A program made the position numbers and the translations under genes. The notes beneath the pieces were generated by a model, which was given only the letters and a program-made list of their open reading frames with translations, was not told where the DNA came from and ran no database searches. From Bacteroidaceae bacterium (GTDB lineage Bacteria > Bacteroidota > Bacteroidia > Bacteroidales > Bacteroidaceae): DNA of 55,198 bases. Below are positions 35,814 to 45,267 of this stretch, piece after piece. The stretch covers positions 1-55,198 of the forward strand of contig JAFYQQ010000010.1 in the NCBI GenBank assembly GCA_017559845.1. Reading direction: 5' to 3'. Numbering within the stretch: position 1 is the first letter of the stretch; each line of letters opens with the position of its first letter.

Positions 35814-35905
35814 TGAGCAGTGAGCTTTGAACGTCTTCTGAACTTATGTTGTCATAAAACTCACAACTCATCGCTCATTTCTCACATCTCATTGCTTACT
35901 CTCAT
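35814..35905. repeat. Convergent heptad arrays without a core
   Basis: TGAGCAG, TGAGCTT, TGAACGT run rightwards from 35814. TCACAAC, TCATCGC, TCATTTC, TCACATC, TCATTGC run in the mirror orientation from 35861. About 27 bp lie between; the GTAGGG element is absent. Confidence 0.65.
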
Positions 35906-35976
35906 CTGGTTATGCTGACCATACCTCACTCAAAAAATAAAAGATATTTTCGATGAACGAAGGCGAATGAATCCTT

Positions 35977-36861
35977 TCAGTCTCTGTTTTCCAGCAATCT
36001 CACCAGCTCGTCGCTCTTGCCGCTGATGACCTTTCGGCAAAACATCTTTCCGCTTTCCATCAGGCGCGGATAGTCCGTCTCGTCCATTACCTTGATTACG
36101 GGGTTGTAATCAATGAAGTGCAGGGGCGTGAGGGCTGCCAGTCCGGGATAGTCCCCCTCGGTGAGGATGCAGCGCGACTTGAACTTTCTGGAGTTGAGGG
36201 CGATGGTCTGGATGAGCGTTTCGGCCGGGCCGAAGCTGTCCTTGAAGTAGTTTCTGATTTCTTCCTTGTGGTCAAAACTGTTGAGGATGTGCGATGCCAG
36301 CGCTTCCGTTATGCACCACCATGCACTGCCCTTGTACAGATGCCACTCGTCGCTGTCCACGCAGAACGAGAGGCGTTTGCGCAGCCCCAGTGCCTTGCGT
36401 AGTATTCGCTGGGCAATGGCCCACTTGCGGTGGCGGCTGAAGGGGCGTGCCACGGTGTACATCTCGTGCTGGGCTGCTGAAAGTCCGGGCTGGTCCATGC
36501 AGAAGCCTTGCAGAATCTCCTTGTCGCCCAGGCTTTCCAACCATTGGGTGATGCGTGCGTTGCTCCACAGCGGATAGTCCATTCCGCTCAGGAAGAAAAT
36601 GCGGTCGAAATGGGTGGGGTAGGCCACAGCGGCACGCAGCAGGTTCATCTGGTATTCCACCTCCACCATGGTTCCCCATACCACGTCCACACGCTGGTGG
36701 ATGAAGTGGATGTTGGAACCCTTGATCAGTCGGGTAAAGTTTTCTATGTCGGCCTTGCTGTCAATGTGAATGAAGAACTCGGCCTTGGAATGAAGGGCGT
36801 CAATCAGGCGCTTCAGCTGAGGCGCGTCTGTATGAGCCGATATGAGGTATGCAATTTGCAT
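35977..36861 (-). CDS. Core-2/I-branching-type glycosyltransferase (GT14)
   Basis: The 294-residue protein matches the Branch domain: MQIAYLISAHTDAPQLKRLI at the start, FIHIDSKAD, then IHQRVDVVWGTMVEV, FFLSGMDYPL, the substrate-loop region GSAWWCIT and the late FGPAETLIQT. Members transfer N-acetylglucosamine or xylose to branch glycans; bacterial ones act in surface polysaccharide synthesis. It has no signal peptide and should work on the cytoplasmic side. It starts 18 bp after the flippase stop on the same strand, so metG, flippase and this gene are likely one transcript. Confidence 0.88.
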   Translation of the reverse strand: MQIAYLISAHTDAPQLKRLIDALHSKAEFFIHIDSKADIENFTRLIKGSNIHFIHQRVDVVWGTMVEVEYQMNLLRAAVAYPTHFDRIFFLSGMDYPLWSNARITQWLESLGDKEILQGFCMDQPGLSAAQHEMYTVARPFSRHRKWAIAQRILRKALGLRKRLSFCVDSDEWHLYKGSAWWCITEALASHILNSFDHKEEIRNYFKDSFGPAETLIQTIALNSRKFKSRCILTEGDYPGLAALTPLHFIDYNPVIKVMDETDYPRLMESGKMFCRKVISGKSDELVRLLENRD

Positions 36862-36879
36862 TTTTTCGTTGAATTCTGT

Positions 36880-38325
36880 TTATTGTTTTTGTTTATGTAA
36901 GAAATAGTCTATGCTCTCGCGCAGGATGCGGGCACGCAGTATCCACAGGATGCCCACGTAGCACAGAGCCGTTAGGGCAATCTTGCCGGCCAGCAGCAGA
37001 TAGATGTTTTCAATGGCGCGGGTTGCTGTCCATGCCACGGCCATGCTGCCGAGGCTCAGCAGCAGGAAGGGAGCCACATCGCAGAACGCGTGCCAGAAGC
37101 TCAGCCTGATAAGCCGCAGGGCGAAGAACTGCCACACCAGCAACCAAAGGGCATTCAGGGCAATGAAATAGACCACCATTGTATGTACGCCGAACGGATG
37201 AAGCGCCCACAACCCGATGAGGATGAGGCTGCTCAGCCCGATTGTACACCACATGTTAATCTGGCTTTTTCCCTGGCCGATGACCATCTGTCCATAGAGC
37301 GTCATCAGGGGGAAAATGGCGCCGTAGACGCTGAACATGCTCAGTAGTTCCGCACTGGCTTCCCATTTGGACCCCACAACCACCAGCAGGAATTCGCGGG
37401 CCACAAAACCCATTCCCAGCATACAGGGGAAGGACACGAAGCTGACGAAACGCAGCATCTTGCGGAACACCTGTCTGTAGCGTTCGCGCTCGTCGCGCAC
37501 TTTGGACAGCACGGGCAGTGCCACTCCCGTTACCATGCCGTTGATGGTGTTGGCGCACATGTCGTCCCACTTGCGGGCGTTGCCATAGATGCCGGCAGTG
37601 TAGTCGCCGTAGAATTTGCCCAACAGAAAACTGAATGCCTGGCTGCTCAGCGTGTTGATGATGTTGGTGAACAGCAGTTTGCTGCTGAATCCGAACATCT
37701 TCCGCACGGGAACCATGTCAAACTGTAACGTGGGCCGCCATGGAGAATACCACCAGTTCATCACCGCCACAATCAGGATGAAAAGTATGTTCTGCGTGGC
37801 CAGCCCCCAATAGGAGAAGCCAGCCAGTACCATTAGCAGACCCACCGTGTTGGACAGCACCAGTGACGTGAGGGCGATGATGCAACTCTCCTTGTTCATC
37901 AGATGGATGAAGAGATAGGCGCGCTGCACCGTTCCCCAACTGCTGATGAAGAATCCCAGGAACAGGTAGCGGCTCAGGGGAAGCAGCGAGGGGTCGTTAT
38001 AGAATCGGGCAATGAGGGGGGCGCAGAAGAAAAGTGCCCCATACAGCAGGGCACTCACTCCTATGTTGAACCAGAATACGGCGTTATAGTCGCGATGGGT
38101 GGGTTCCTTCAAGTTGCACAGGGCTGCCGTGAAACCGCTTTCCTGCAGAATGCTGGCAAGGGCGGGGAAAACCATGAGCATGCTAATCTTGCCATAGTCG
38201 TCCGGAGCCAGATGCCGCAGGATGACGATGCCGAACAAAGCGCCGATAATCTGCACCAGTCCGTTGTTCAGCCCGCCCCACAGGAAGCCGCGGGCAGCTT
38301 TTTCGCGCAACGAGGATTCCGCCAT
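36880..38325 (-). CDS. Wzx-like polysaccharide flippase
   Basis: The 481-residue protein has about 12-14 membrane helices and the WzxC/TuaB-type start (SLREKAARGFLWGGLNNG). Such MOP-superfamily proteins flip lipid-linked oligosaccharide across the inner membrane. The ATG at 38325 shares one base with the metG stop codon (TGATG), so translation is probably coupled to metG. An in-frame TTG two codons upstream is less likely. With GT14 next to it and the LicD/acyltransferase block nearby, it points to a surface glycan made in this region, though no polymerase gene is seen. Confidence 0.88.
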   Translation of the reverse strand: MAESSLREKAARGFLWGGLNNGLVQIIGALFGIVILRHLAPDDYGKISMLMVFPALASILQESGFTAALCNLKEPTHRDYNAVFWFNIGVSALLYGALFFCAPLIARFYNDPSLLPLSRYLFLGFFISSWGTVQRAYLFIHLMNKESCIIALTSLVLSNTVGLLMVLAGFSYWGLATQNILFILIVAVMNWWYSPWRPTLQFDMVPVRKMFGFSSKLLFTNIINTLSSQAFSFLLGKFYGDYTAGIYGNARKWDDMCANTINGMVTGVALPVLSKVRDERERYRQVFRKMLRFVSFVSFPCMLGMGFVAREFLLVVVGSKWEASAELLSMFSVYGAIFPLMTLYGQMVIGQGKSQINMWCTIGLSSLILIGLWALHPFGVHTMVVYFIALNALWLLVWQFFALRLIRLSFWHAFCDVAPFLLLSLGSMAVAWTATRAIENIYLLLAGKIALTALCYVGILWILRARILRESIDYFLHKQKQ

Positions 38326-40382
38326 CAGCAAACTTGGCTTCCGGGTTTCACCGGATGTTCCACTGTGGTCACACTGATGCTGCCGTCGAAGTTCTCGGCA
38401 CTCAGGATCATGCCTTCGCTCACCAAACCGTTCTTGAAGGCGCGCGGAGCCAGGTTGGCAATGAAGAGAACCTGTTTGCCCACAAGCGCTTCAGGCTCGT
38501 ACCACTGGCTGATGCCGCTCACGATGGTGCGGCATTCCAGGCCGTCGTCAATCTTGAACTTCAACAGCTTCTTCATCTTGGGCACGCGCTCGCATTCCAG
38601 CACGGTTCCCACACGGATGTCCAGCTTCTGGAAGTCCTCGAAAGCCACGTTCTCCTTGATGGGGTTGGCGCGGTAGGCGGCCTCTTCGTTGGCCTTTACT
38701 GTGGCGGCCAGCTTTTCGGTCTGTGCCTGGATGACGTCGTCCTCAATCTTGCTGAAGAGCAGGCTGGGCTTGGCCAGCTGTTTGCCGGTGGGCAGCAGCT
38801 CGGTGCTTCCCAGATTTTCCCATGAGAAGTCTTCCATACAAATCATCTCGCGCAGACGCTGGCTGCTGAAGGGCAGGAAGGGTTCGAAGGCGATTGCCAG
38901 ATTGGCGGTAAGCTGCAGGCTGATATAGATGACGGTCTTCACACGCTCGGGGTCGGTCTTGATTACCTTCCAGGGTTCGCAGTCGGCAATATACTTGTTT
39001 CCGATGCGGGCCAGATTCATGGCCTCCTTCTGTGCCTCGCGGAACTTGAAGTTCTCCAACAGTTGCTCCAGACGTTCCTTCACGCCGTCAAACTCGGCCA
39101 AGGTCTCGCGGTCATAGTCGGTCAGTTCTCCACAGGCGGGCACCACGCCGTCGTAGTATTTCTGTGTCAGTTGCAGCGCGCGGTTTACAAAGTTGCCATA
39201 GACAGCCACCAGCTCGTTGTTGCAGCGTGCCTGGAAGTCGGCCCACATAAAGTCGTTGTCCTTTGTTTCGGGTGCATTGGCGGTCAGCACATAACGCAAT
39301 TCATCCTGACGGCCGGGCAGCTCGTCCAGGTATTCATTGAGCCATACAGCATAGTTCTTGCTGGTGGAAATCTTGTTTCCCTCCAGATTCAGGAATTCGT
39401 TTGAGGGAACATTGTCGGGAAGGATATATTCGCCGTGCGCCTTCAACATGGCGGGGAATACGATGCAGTGGAACACAATGTTGTCCTTGCCGATGAAGTG
39501 AACCAGTCGGGTCTCCTCATCCTTCCACCACGTTTCCCAAGTACCCAGTTCGGGACGTGCGTCGCACAGTTCCTTTGTATTGCTGATGTAACCGATGGGC
39601 GCATCAAACCACACATACAGCACCTTGCCTTCTGCACCTTCCACCGGAACGGGGATACCCCAATCCAGGTCTCGGGTAACGGCACGGGGACGCAATCCGC
39701 CGTCGAGCCAACTCTTGCACTGGCCGTACACGTTGGGGCGCCATTCCTTATGTTCTTCCAGAATCCACTTCTCCAGCCATTCCTGGTCCTTGTCAAGGGG
39801 CAGATACCAGTGCTTCGTTTCCTTCAGCACCAGGGGATTTCCGGTTTCGGCGTTATAGGGATTGATCAACTCTTCGGGGCTGAGTGTGGCACCGCAGGCC
39901 TCGCACTGGTCACCGTAGGCCTCGGGGGCGTGGCAACGGGGGCATTCGCCGCGGATGTTGCGGTCTGTCAGGAAGTGGCCCGTCTGTTCGTCATAGAACT
40001 GCTCGCTAACCTGTTCCACCAGTTTGCCCTCGTCATACAGCTTCTTGAAGAAATCGCTTGCCAACTGGTGATGAGTGTCGCTGGTTGTACGGCTGTACAC
40101 ATCAAAGCTGATGCCGAAACGCTCAAAGGAATCCTTGATGAGCGAATGATAGCGGTCCACCACCTGCTGCACGGTGATGCCCTCCTTACGGGCACGGATG
40201 GTAACGGGAACGCCATGCTCGTCGCTTCCGCCAATGAAAAGCACATCGCGACCCTTCAGGCGCAGATAACGCACATAAATGTCTGCGGGGACATAAACTC
40301 CGGCCAGGTGGCCTATGTGTACGGGACCATTGGCATAAGGCAATGCCGAGGTCACGGTTGTTCTCTTGAAATTCTTTTCCAT
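38325..40382 (-). CDS. metG: Methionyl-tRNA synthetase
   Basis: The 685-residue enzyme charges tRNA-Met. The class I HIGH motif is at 22-25 ([10 protein letters not shown]). The zinc knuckle is [18 protein letters not shown] near 145-165, and the KMSKS counterpart is KISTSKN near 340. A C-terminal EMAP/Trbp111-type tRNA-binding domain occupies the last 110 residues ([18 protein letters not shown] onward), as in E. coli MetG. It is read from a promoter at 40421 and overlaps the flippase start by one base, an unusual partner for a housekeeping synthetase. Confidence 0.96.
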   Translation of the reverse strand: MEKNFKRTTVTSALPYANGPVHIGHLAGVYVPADIYVRYLRLKGRDVLFIGGSDEHGVPVTIRARKEGITVQQVVDRYHSLIKDSFERFGISFDVYSRTTSDTHHQLASDFFKKLYDEGKLVEQVSEQFYDEQTGHFLTDRNIRGECPRCHAPEAYGDQCEACGATLSPEELINPYNAETGNPLVLKETKHWYLPLDKDQEWLEKWILEEHKEWRPNVYGQCKSWLDGGLRPRAVTRDLDWGIPVPVEGAEGKVLYVWFDAPIGYISNTKELCDARPELGTWETWWKDEETRLVHFIGKDNIVFHCIVFPAMLKAHGEYILPDNVPSNEFLNLEGNKISTSKNYAVWLNEYLDELPGRQDELRYVLTANAPETKDNDFMWADFQARCNNELVAVYGNFVNRALQLTQKYYDGVVPACGELTDYDRETLAEFDGVKERLEQLLENFKFREAQKEAMNLARIGNKYIADCEPWKVIKTDPERVKTVIYISLQLTANLAIAFEPFLPFSSQRLREMICMEDFSWENLGSTELLPTGKQLAKPSLLFSKIEDDVIQAQTEKLAATVKANEEAAYRANPIKENVAFEDFQKLDIRVGTVLECERVPKMKKLLKFKIDDGLECRTIVSGISQWYEPEALVGKQVLFIANLAPRAFKNGLVSEGMILSAENFDGSISVTTVEHPVKPGSQVC

Positions 40383-40420
40383 ATCCTTAAAGATAATTAT
40401 ACTTGTTTCATTTTCATCCG

Positions 40421-40428
40421 CAAAGTTA
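40421..40428 (-). promoter_or_regulatory. -7 element for metG
   Basis: TAACTTTG on the minus strand, 38 bp before the metG ATG. Confidence 0.6.
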
Positions 40429-40670
40429 CTATAATAATTTCACTCTGCAAAGCAGAGACGGCTAACATTTTCAGAATCAGTTTTGATTTTGTCAAGCATT
40501 CGTGTTGTTGACTATTCATGAACAGAATCTTTGGCCTAACTGGTGAGTAGAAGCCAATATCTAGGGCTGAAGTCCCCCAAACACGTATAAATGGTAATAA
40601 CCTGGTGCTAGACACACACTATGTCATCCTAAACAGAAAGTGTTAAATTTCACGAATTTAAGTGCGTATC

Positions 40671-40699
40671 TTAAAAAAATAGAGGGAGCATGCGCTCCC
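40671..40699 (-). terminator. Terminator after the papain-like surface protein
   Basis: On the minus strand GGGAGC-GCAT-GCTCCC (40684-40699) is followed by TCTATTTTTTT. It lies 29 bp past the stop. Confidence 0.85.
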
Positions 40700-40728
40700 C
40701 CCATCTTGAATATATGCCGTCTATGGGC

Positions 40729-43700
40729 TTACTTGTTCAGGATCTTCTTGCCATTGACAATGTTGATGCCCTTTCTTACATCATCAAGACGCTGGCCGGA
40801 GAGGTTGTAGATGCCTCGGAATACGGGCTGTGTGGGTGCCGGGGCAAAAGGAATGATGATGCCGTTGGGCTTGACGGGCGTGAGGGTCTCGTAGCTTACG
40901 CCTTCCAGTTTGAAGGCGTTGATGCCGAAGCTGGCCTGTCCGGTAAGATTTACGATGATACCCAGAGAAACTTCGGTTTCCTCGTTGAGGATGAAGCTGA
41001 GGCTTCCCTCCACAAGCTTGCACCAGGCCAGAGCTTCCTCTTCACACTTCGCGTCGCTAACCATGCTCTTGCCCTTGCATACAACAAGGCGGCTGCTCTG
41101 CGCATCGTTTCCGTCGCTAAACTTAACACTGAACTGGTATTTTCCAGCGGGAAGGGTTACGGCTTGCCACAAGCGGTAGTCGAGAAGCGGAGTGGCAAAA
41201 CCGCTCCATTGTGTCTCAAAGGTGATGTCGCTTTGGTGTTCGGTGTCAATGTGCGCTCCGGTTGTAATGCCTCCGCGGACAATGGCGTTGGCATCCTGCC
41301 ATCTTGAGCGTGAGGTACGCATGGCCAAACGGAGGAAGCGGCTGCTGTTGTTGGGGTTTACTGAACCAGAAGAGGTGATGAAGGGATTCTTGTAGTTGGT
41401 GAGGTACTTGGCAGAAACATCACCGTGCATGATTGCCTGAGTGTCAAGTGTGAACACTCCGGTGGCAGAACCCCAGGCATCGCCATCGGGACCAAAGCCT
41501 ATGCGTTGGGCGTGACAAGCTGAGCTGGTGCGGTCTTGCACATCACCGCCATTCTGGTTGAAGTCGTAGTAGAGCAGCAGGTTGTCGCTGGTTTGTGCCG
41601 CTTGCACATCGCTGATATGCTGGTTGCTGTAGGCCGATAGCTTTTCTTCATCGAAAATGGCTCTCCAAAGTCGTACTTCATCAATTTGGCCTTGGAAACT
41701 TCTGGAGTCGTCGCCCATATAGATGTTCTCCAGGGCGGGGAAGGTGGAGCCAATTCGGGTGGCAGGATTGCTGATAAGTACGGCGTCGCGATAGAAACTG
41801 ATGCGTCCTTTGTTGTAGACCAATGCATAGTGGTGCCATTCGTTGCAGATGATATAACCTTCTTCTGAGGATATCTTTCTGTTGCCAACATTGACGGTAA
41901 GTATTCCCTTGCTGTCCACAGAAGTGGAGAAATCGCCCTGTGAAGAAGAGAGGCATACGCTGCCTTGATAACGCTGGGGACGCATCCACCATTCTAGGGT
42001 GAGTTCGCTTTGTGTCTCTGTAAATGGGCAGGGAAGTTGCAGACGCTCGTTGCCGTTGAAGTGGAGGCAAGTTCCGGGGTTGTCGTTGCTGACCACAAGA
42101 TAGCGGTTGCGGGTAAGAATGTCGTTGCCCAAGCCATTGGCCGCCTGCAGGCTGATGTCGTACACACCGGGAGCTGTGGGCACAATGAAGGGTGACTGCT
42201 CCTCGATCAAAAGGGCACGACAGTTGTTGTTAAGTTCCCATTTCCATGAGATTGGGTTGTAGCGGCTGTTGTCAATGAGCTGGATGGTGTCGCCCAGCAT
42301 AATTTCTGTCTGGGAAATGTCGAAGCGGGCTTCGGGCGCCGACTCTTTCACGGTAACTTCACGGGTGACGCTGCTGGTACCGAAAGGATTGCTCACGGTA
42401 AGCGTGACGGAGAATGTACCGATTGTGGGATAGAGGGCGGTGGCGTTGGTTCCGCTTGTTTGTTCCACTTCGGCGCCGGGCATGCTCCACAGGTAGGTAC
42501 ATCCGTCTCCCTCGCTTCGGTTGATGAAGCTAAAGCGGTCTCCTGCGGACAGCTCGTTGTCAAGGATGTCAAAGGCGGCAACGGGAGCTTTTCCATCTTC
42601 TACGGCTATTTCCTTGGTCGCAGTCAGTGTCTCGCCTGTTGAGTACTGGACGGTGCAGGAAATGGTGTAGGTACCGGCTTTCGGGAACACAAAAGTGGGG
42701 CTGATGCCGCTGACTTCAGGCATTTCGGTGCCGGGTACAGACCATGTCCAACGGGTTGCGTTGAGTGAACTTTGTGCGGTAAGGTGGAAGGGAATTCCAG
42801 CCAGGTAGGTGGCTTCCTCGTCCAGAATTGTGAGCGCGGGGGTGGTGGGCACACTGGAGAGGGGGCCAAGGTTTTCCTGGATTTCCCAACTTCCGCTGGT
42901 GTTGAATGTGGCATGCTTACCACTTACCCATTCGTGCAGAAGCGTCTTGCCGTCCACCTCAATGGTTTCCATGGGAAGGTAAACGAGAAGGTCGGGCTGC
43001 ATGGCTGGCATGGCAATGGGAATGCGCATGTTCTGGCGGATTTCTGCCTGGGTGCGTGCCTTGCTCCAGACGCGGATTTCGTCCAGACCGCCGTACCACC
43101 ACTGGTTGGAGTCGGTCTTACCGAATTGAAGGTTGCCAAAGGCGGGAAGTCCTGAATAGCTGGGAGAGGTAATCTGTCCCTTTTTGGTGCCATTTACATA
43201 GAGAGCGAGTGTGTTGCCCTTTATCACGATGGCGATATGATACCAGCGGGCGGTGCTGGTGAAGACTTTGCTTACGTCAAGACGGTTGTTCTTGCTGCTT
43301 TCCCATCCCACGGAGATGGTGCCATTGCCGTCGTTGTGGAAAAGGAACTTGCCCCATCCAGGGCCAACTTGATGGCTGTAGCTCACGTTTTTGGTACTGC
43401 GCATGCAGAACTCAATGGTGGCTTCGTCAAGAACTTTGGAAATGGCACTGGGAATGGTGAGGCCGCCTTCGTTGAACATCACCAATTTGTTTTCCTCGTG
43501 CTGTGGAGCCTGGAGTACAACGCGGTTTGAAGCTGCAGATTCCTGTCCGTAAGCTCCAGCCTTGTAGACGGCCTTCACGGTAAAGGGTCCCTCGGCTCCT
43601 TCTGGAAGTGTGAAGCCGGTTTCTTCTGCCGCCACTTGTGCCATCAGGCTTTCGCCCTCGTAAATGTTGTATCCGGTAAGGGTGAGGCTAGAGGTCTGAG

Positions 43701-45231
43701 GGGCAGTCCATGTCAGCATACCATCTTGCAGGTTGAGGTTGGAAGCGGGGTAGAGCTGTTCGCCGGGAACAACCACACTGATCATGGTCTCGCGGTTGCT
43801 GCTGAGAATTTCCACATTCTCGTCATCGAAAGGAATCTCCACGCCCTCGTTCTCAATCTCGTAATTGATGATGGAGGCTTTGTAGATGTGTCCGCTTCCA
43901 ATGGTGCCGTCCTTTGTCTTTACGGTGAAGAAGTATTTGAGAGGCTTGGTGCGGTCTACCGTAGCGGTGAGGTCGGTGAGGTCGTAGCCGAACTCCATGG
44001 GCTCATAATGGATGCCGTCCACCCAACGTCCCAGCATGGGCACTTCTGGCGCGGGATTGGCGCCCAGTGTGTTACCGGCATTGCGGAAGTGCTCGAAGGG
44101 AATAACCATGTCGGGCTTGGTGGCATTGATGTCCTCAGAGATGCCGGCGCAGAGCAACAATTCGCTGCGGTGGCTATAATCCATGAGCAGCTTGATGGTG
44201 CGCAGCGGACGATAGTTTTGGCGGATGATGTGGGCGCCGGGATTCCAGGTCAGTTCATCTTTGCGCACAGCATAGCTGTATTTATAGGGACAATAAATAA
44301 AACCTTTGTTCTCCCATCCGTCGCCCCAAGAGTTGGCGATGATCCATGCTCCCACTTCGTCTTCTTCAACCTCGCCAATCTTGCCGTCTTCGTCAAGGTC
44401 AAATTCTATACGGTCGTCGTATCCGCAAACAGTAACAGCGTGGTTGAACACGTCGCCCCATGCCTTGACATACTTCATGCCAGTTACGCCGGCTGCCTTG
44501 TTTGCGGTGGTGTTGGGGATGGAAGCCCAGGTGCCATAGGCTGCTACGCCAATACCTGCAATGCCGCCTCCGTGCATGGTTTCGTCACCACAATGGTTAT
44601 AGAGCCATTCTTTCAGTAGCTGTCGGCCTTCGGGTGTATTGGTGGGACCAAAGTTGATGTCGTGGGAAATCTTGTTCCACATGGCGCTGTACCATTTGTC
44701 ATATCCCTGCATCCAACCGTAATCGGGGTCGTCGTGGGTCTGTGGGCCGAAGAGTCTGCTGAAGGTTCGTCCGCCATAAGTGGGAACGTTGGGAATACCA
44801 ATGCTGCGTGCCATGCCTTCTGTATCGCTGGTCTGGTAAGCCAGCAGCCAAGTGAAGTGTGAGGGGTATTGGTTCTCTGGCAGTGATGCATCAAGGTCGC
44901 GGTAACTGTTCATTTCATAGGTGAACATGTAACCGATGCTCTGTGCCGAACCGCATGAGCCGCCATCCTGATTGAAGATAGGCGGGAAATACTTGCTCTC
45001 TCCGTTATAGACAAACGGAGGAAGCTGTGTCTTGCCCTGCATGGCGCGTGCCTTGCGGCGTGCCACAAGTTCTGCAGGCAGCGGTTTGCCGGGAGCGTCT
45101 GGCCGGAAATCAGGAAAGACGCTGCGGTCAATCTTAATCACCTTGCCGTCTGGCAGGGTGTAATCTTCAATCTGTGCTGTGGCATGGAACGCCGACACAA
45201 GGCATAATGTAAAAAGTAGAACTTTTCTCAT
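40729..45231 (-). CDS. Secreted papain-like/LamG/PKD multidomain protein
   Basis: The 1500-residue protein begins MRKVLLFTLCLVSAF with a signal peptide. Residues about 75-340 form a C1A papain-like domain. The His is H264 in NHAVTVCGY and the Asn is N300 in IANSWGDGW, but the usual CGSCWAF reads GSCGSAQSIGY. Aligning the helix by spacing puts A96 in place of the nucleophile, with C93 three residues earlier. An FN3-like stretch (about 490-580), LamG 1 (about 590-760), three PKD-like domains (about 800-1060) and LamG 2 (about 1085-1260) follow. The tail GIYNLSGQRLDDV ... NGKKILNK is a sorting-type end. It starts 36 bp after pyrH with no promoter motif between. Active protease or binding pseudoenzyme is undecided. 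Confidence 0.85.
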   Translation of the reverse strand: MRKVLLFTLCLVSAFHATAQIEDYTLPDGKVIKIDRSVFPDFRPDAPGKPLPAELVARRKARAMQGKTQLPPFVYNGESKYFPPIFNQDGGSCGSAQSIGYMFTYEMNSYRDLDASLPENQYPSHFTWLLAYQTSDTEGMARSIGIPNVPTYGGRTFSRLFGPQTHDDPDYGWMQGYDKWYSAMWNKISHDINFGPTNTPEGRQLLKEWLYNHCGDETMHGGGIAGIGVAAYGTWASIPNTTANKAAGVTGMKYVKAWGDVFNHAVTVCGYDDRIEFDLDEDGKIGEVEEDEVGAWIIANSWGDGWENKGFIYCPYKYSYAVRKDELTWNPGAHIIRQNYRPLRTIKLLMDYSHRSELLLCAGISEDINATKPDMVIPFEHFRNAGNTLGANPAPEVPMLGRWVDGIHYEPMEFGYDLTDLTATVDRTKPLKYFFTVKTKDGTIGSGHIYKASIINYEIENEGVEIPFDDENVEILSSNRETMISVVVPGEQLYPASNLNLQDGMLTWTAPQTSSLTLTGYNIYEGESLMAQVAAEETGFTLPEGAEGPFTVKAVYKAGAYGQESAASNRVVLQAPQHEENKLVMFNEGGLTIPSAISKVLDEATIEFCMRSTKNVSYSHQVGPGWGKFLFHNDGNGTISVGWESSKNNRLDVSKVFTSTARWYHIAIVIKGNTLALYVNGTKKGQITSPSYSGLPAFGNLQFGKTDSNQWWYGGLDEIRVWSKARTQAEIRQNMRIPIAMPAMQPDLLVYLPMETIEVDGKTLLHEWVSGKHATFNTSGSWEIQENLGPLSSVPTTPALTILDEEATYLAGIPFHLTAQSSLNATRWTWSVPGTEMPEVSGISPTFVFPKAGTYTISCTVQYSTGETLTATKEIAVEDGKAPVAAFDILDNELSAGDRFSFINRSEGDGCTYLWSMPGAEVEQTSGTNATALYPTIGTFSVTLTVSNPFGTSSVTREVTVKESAPEARFDISQTEIMLGDTIQLIDNSRYNPISWKWELNNNCRALLIEEQSPFIVPTAPGVYDISLQAANGLGNDILTRNRYLVVSNDNPGTCLHFNGNERLQLPCPFTETQSELTLEWWMRPQRYQGSVCLSSSQGDFSTSVDSKGILTVNVGNRKISSEEGYIICNEWHHYALVYNKGRISFYRDAVLISNPATRIGSTFPALENIYMGDDSRSFQGQIDEVRLWRAIFDEEKLSAYSNQHISDVQAAQTSDNLLLYYDFNQNGGDVQDRTSSACHAQRIGFGPDGDAWGSATGVFTLDTQAIMHGDVSAKYLTNYKNPFITSSGSVNPNNSSRFLRLAMRTSRSRWQDANAIVRGGITTGAHIDTEHQSDITFETQWSGFATPLLDYRLWQAVTLPAGKYQFSVKFSDGNDAQSSRLVVCKGKSMVSDAKCEEEALAWCKLVEGSLSFILNEETEVSLGIIVNLTGQASFGINAFKLEGVSYETLTPVKPNGIIIPFAPAPTQPVFRGIYNLSGQRLDDVRKGINIVNGKKILNK

Positions 45232-45267
45232 CTTTATGAAACTTTTGAAAGGATGGCTCAAAAAAAC

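Larger units (their letters stand above)
35391..35976. other. Non-coding repeat island after the glycan operon
   Basis: No credible gene. It holds the second BIME-like cluster and a convergent pair of heptad arrays, all related to the repeats found before the fic operon. Confidence 0.6.
40383..40728. other. Intergenic region between metG and the peptidase gene
   Basis: It contains the metG promoter and the terminator of the upstream minus-strand gene. The middle (40470-40670) shows no gene I can support. Confidence 0.6.

Noticed and set aside
40397..40615. 72-codon minus-strand frame upstream of metG
   Set aside because: It overlaps the metG promoter, has no recognisable sequence and no start context; most likely chance.
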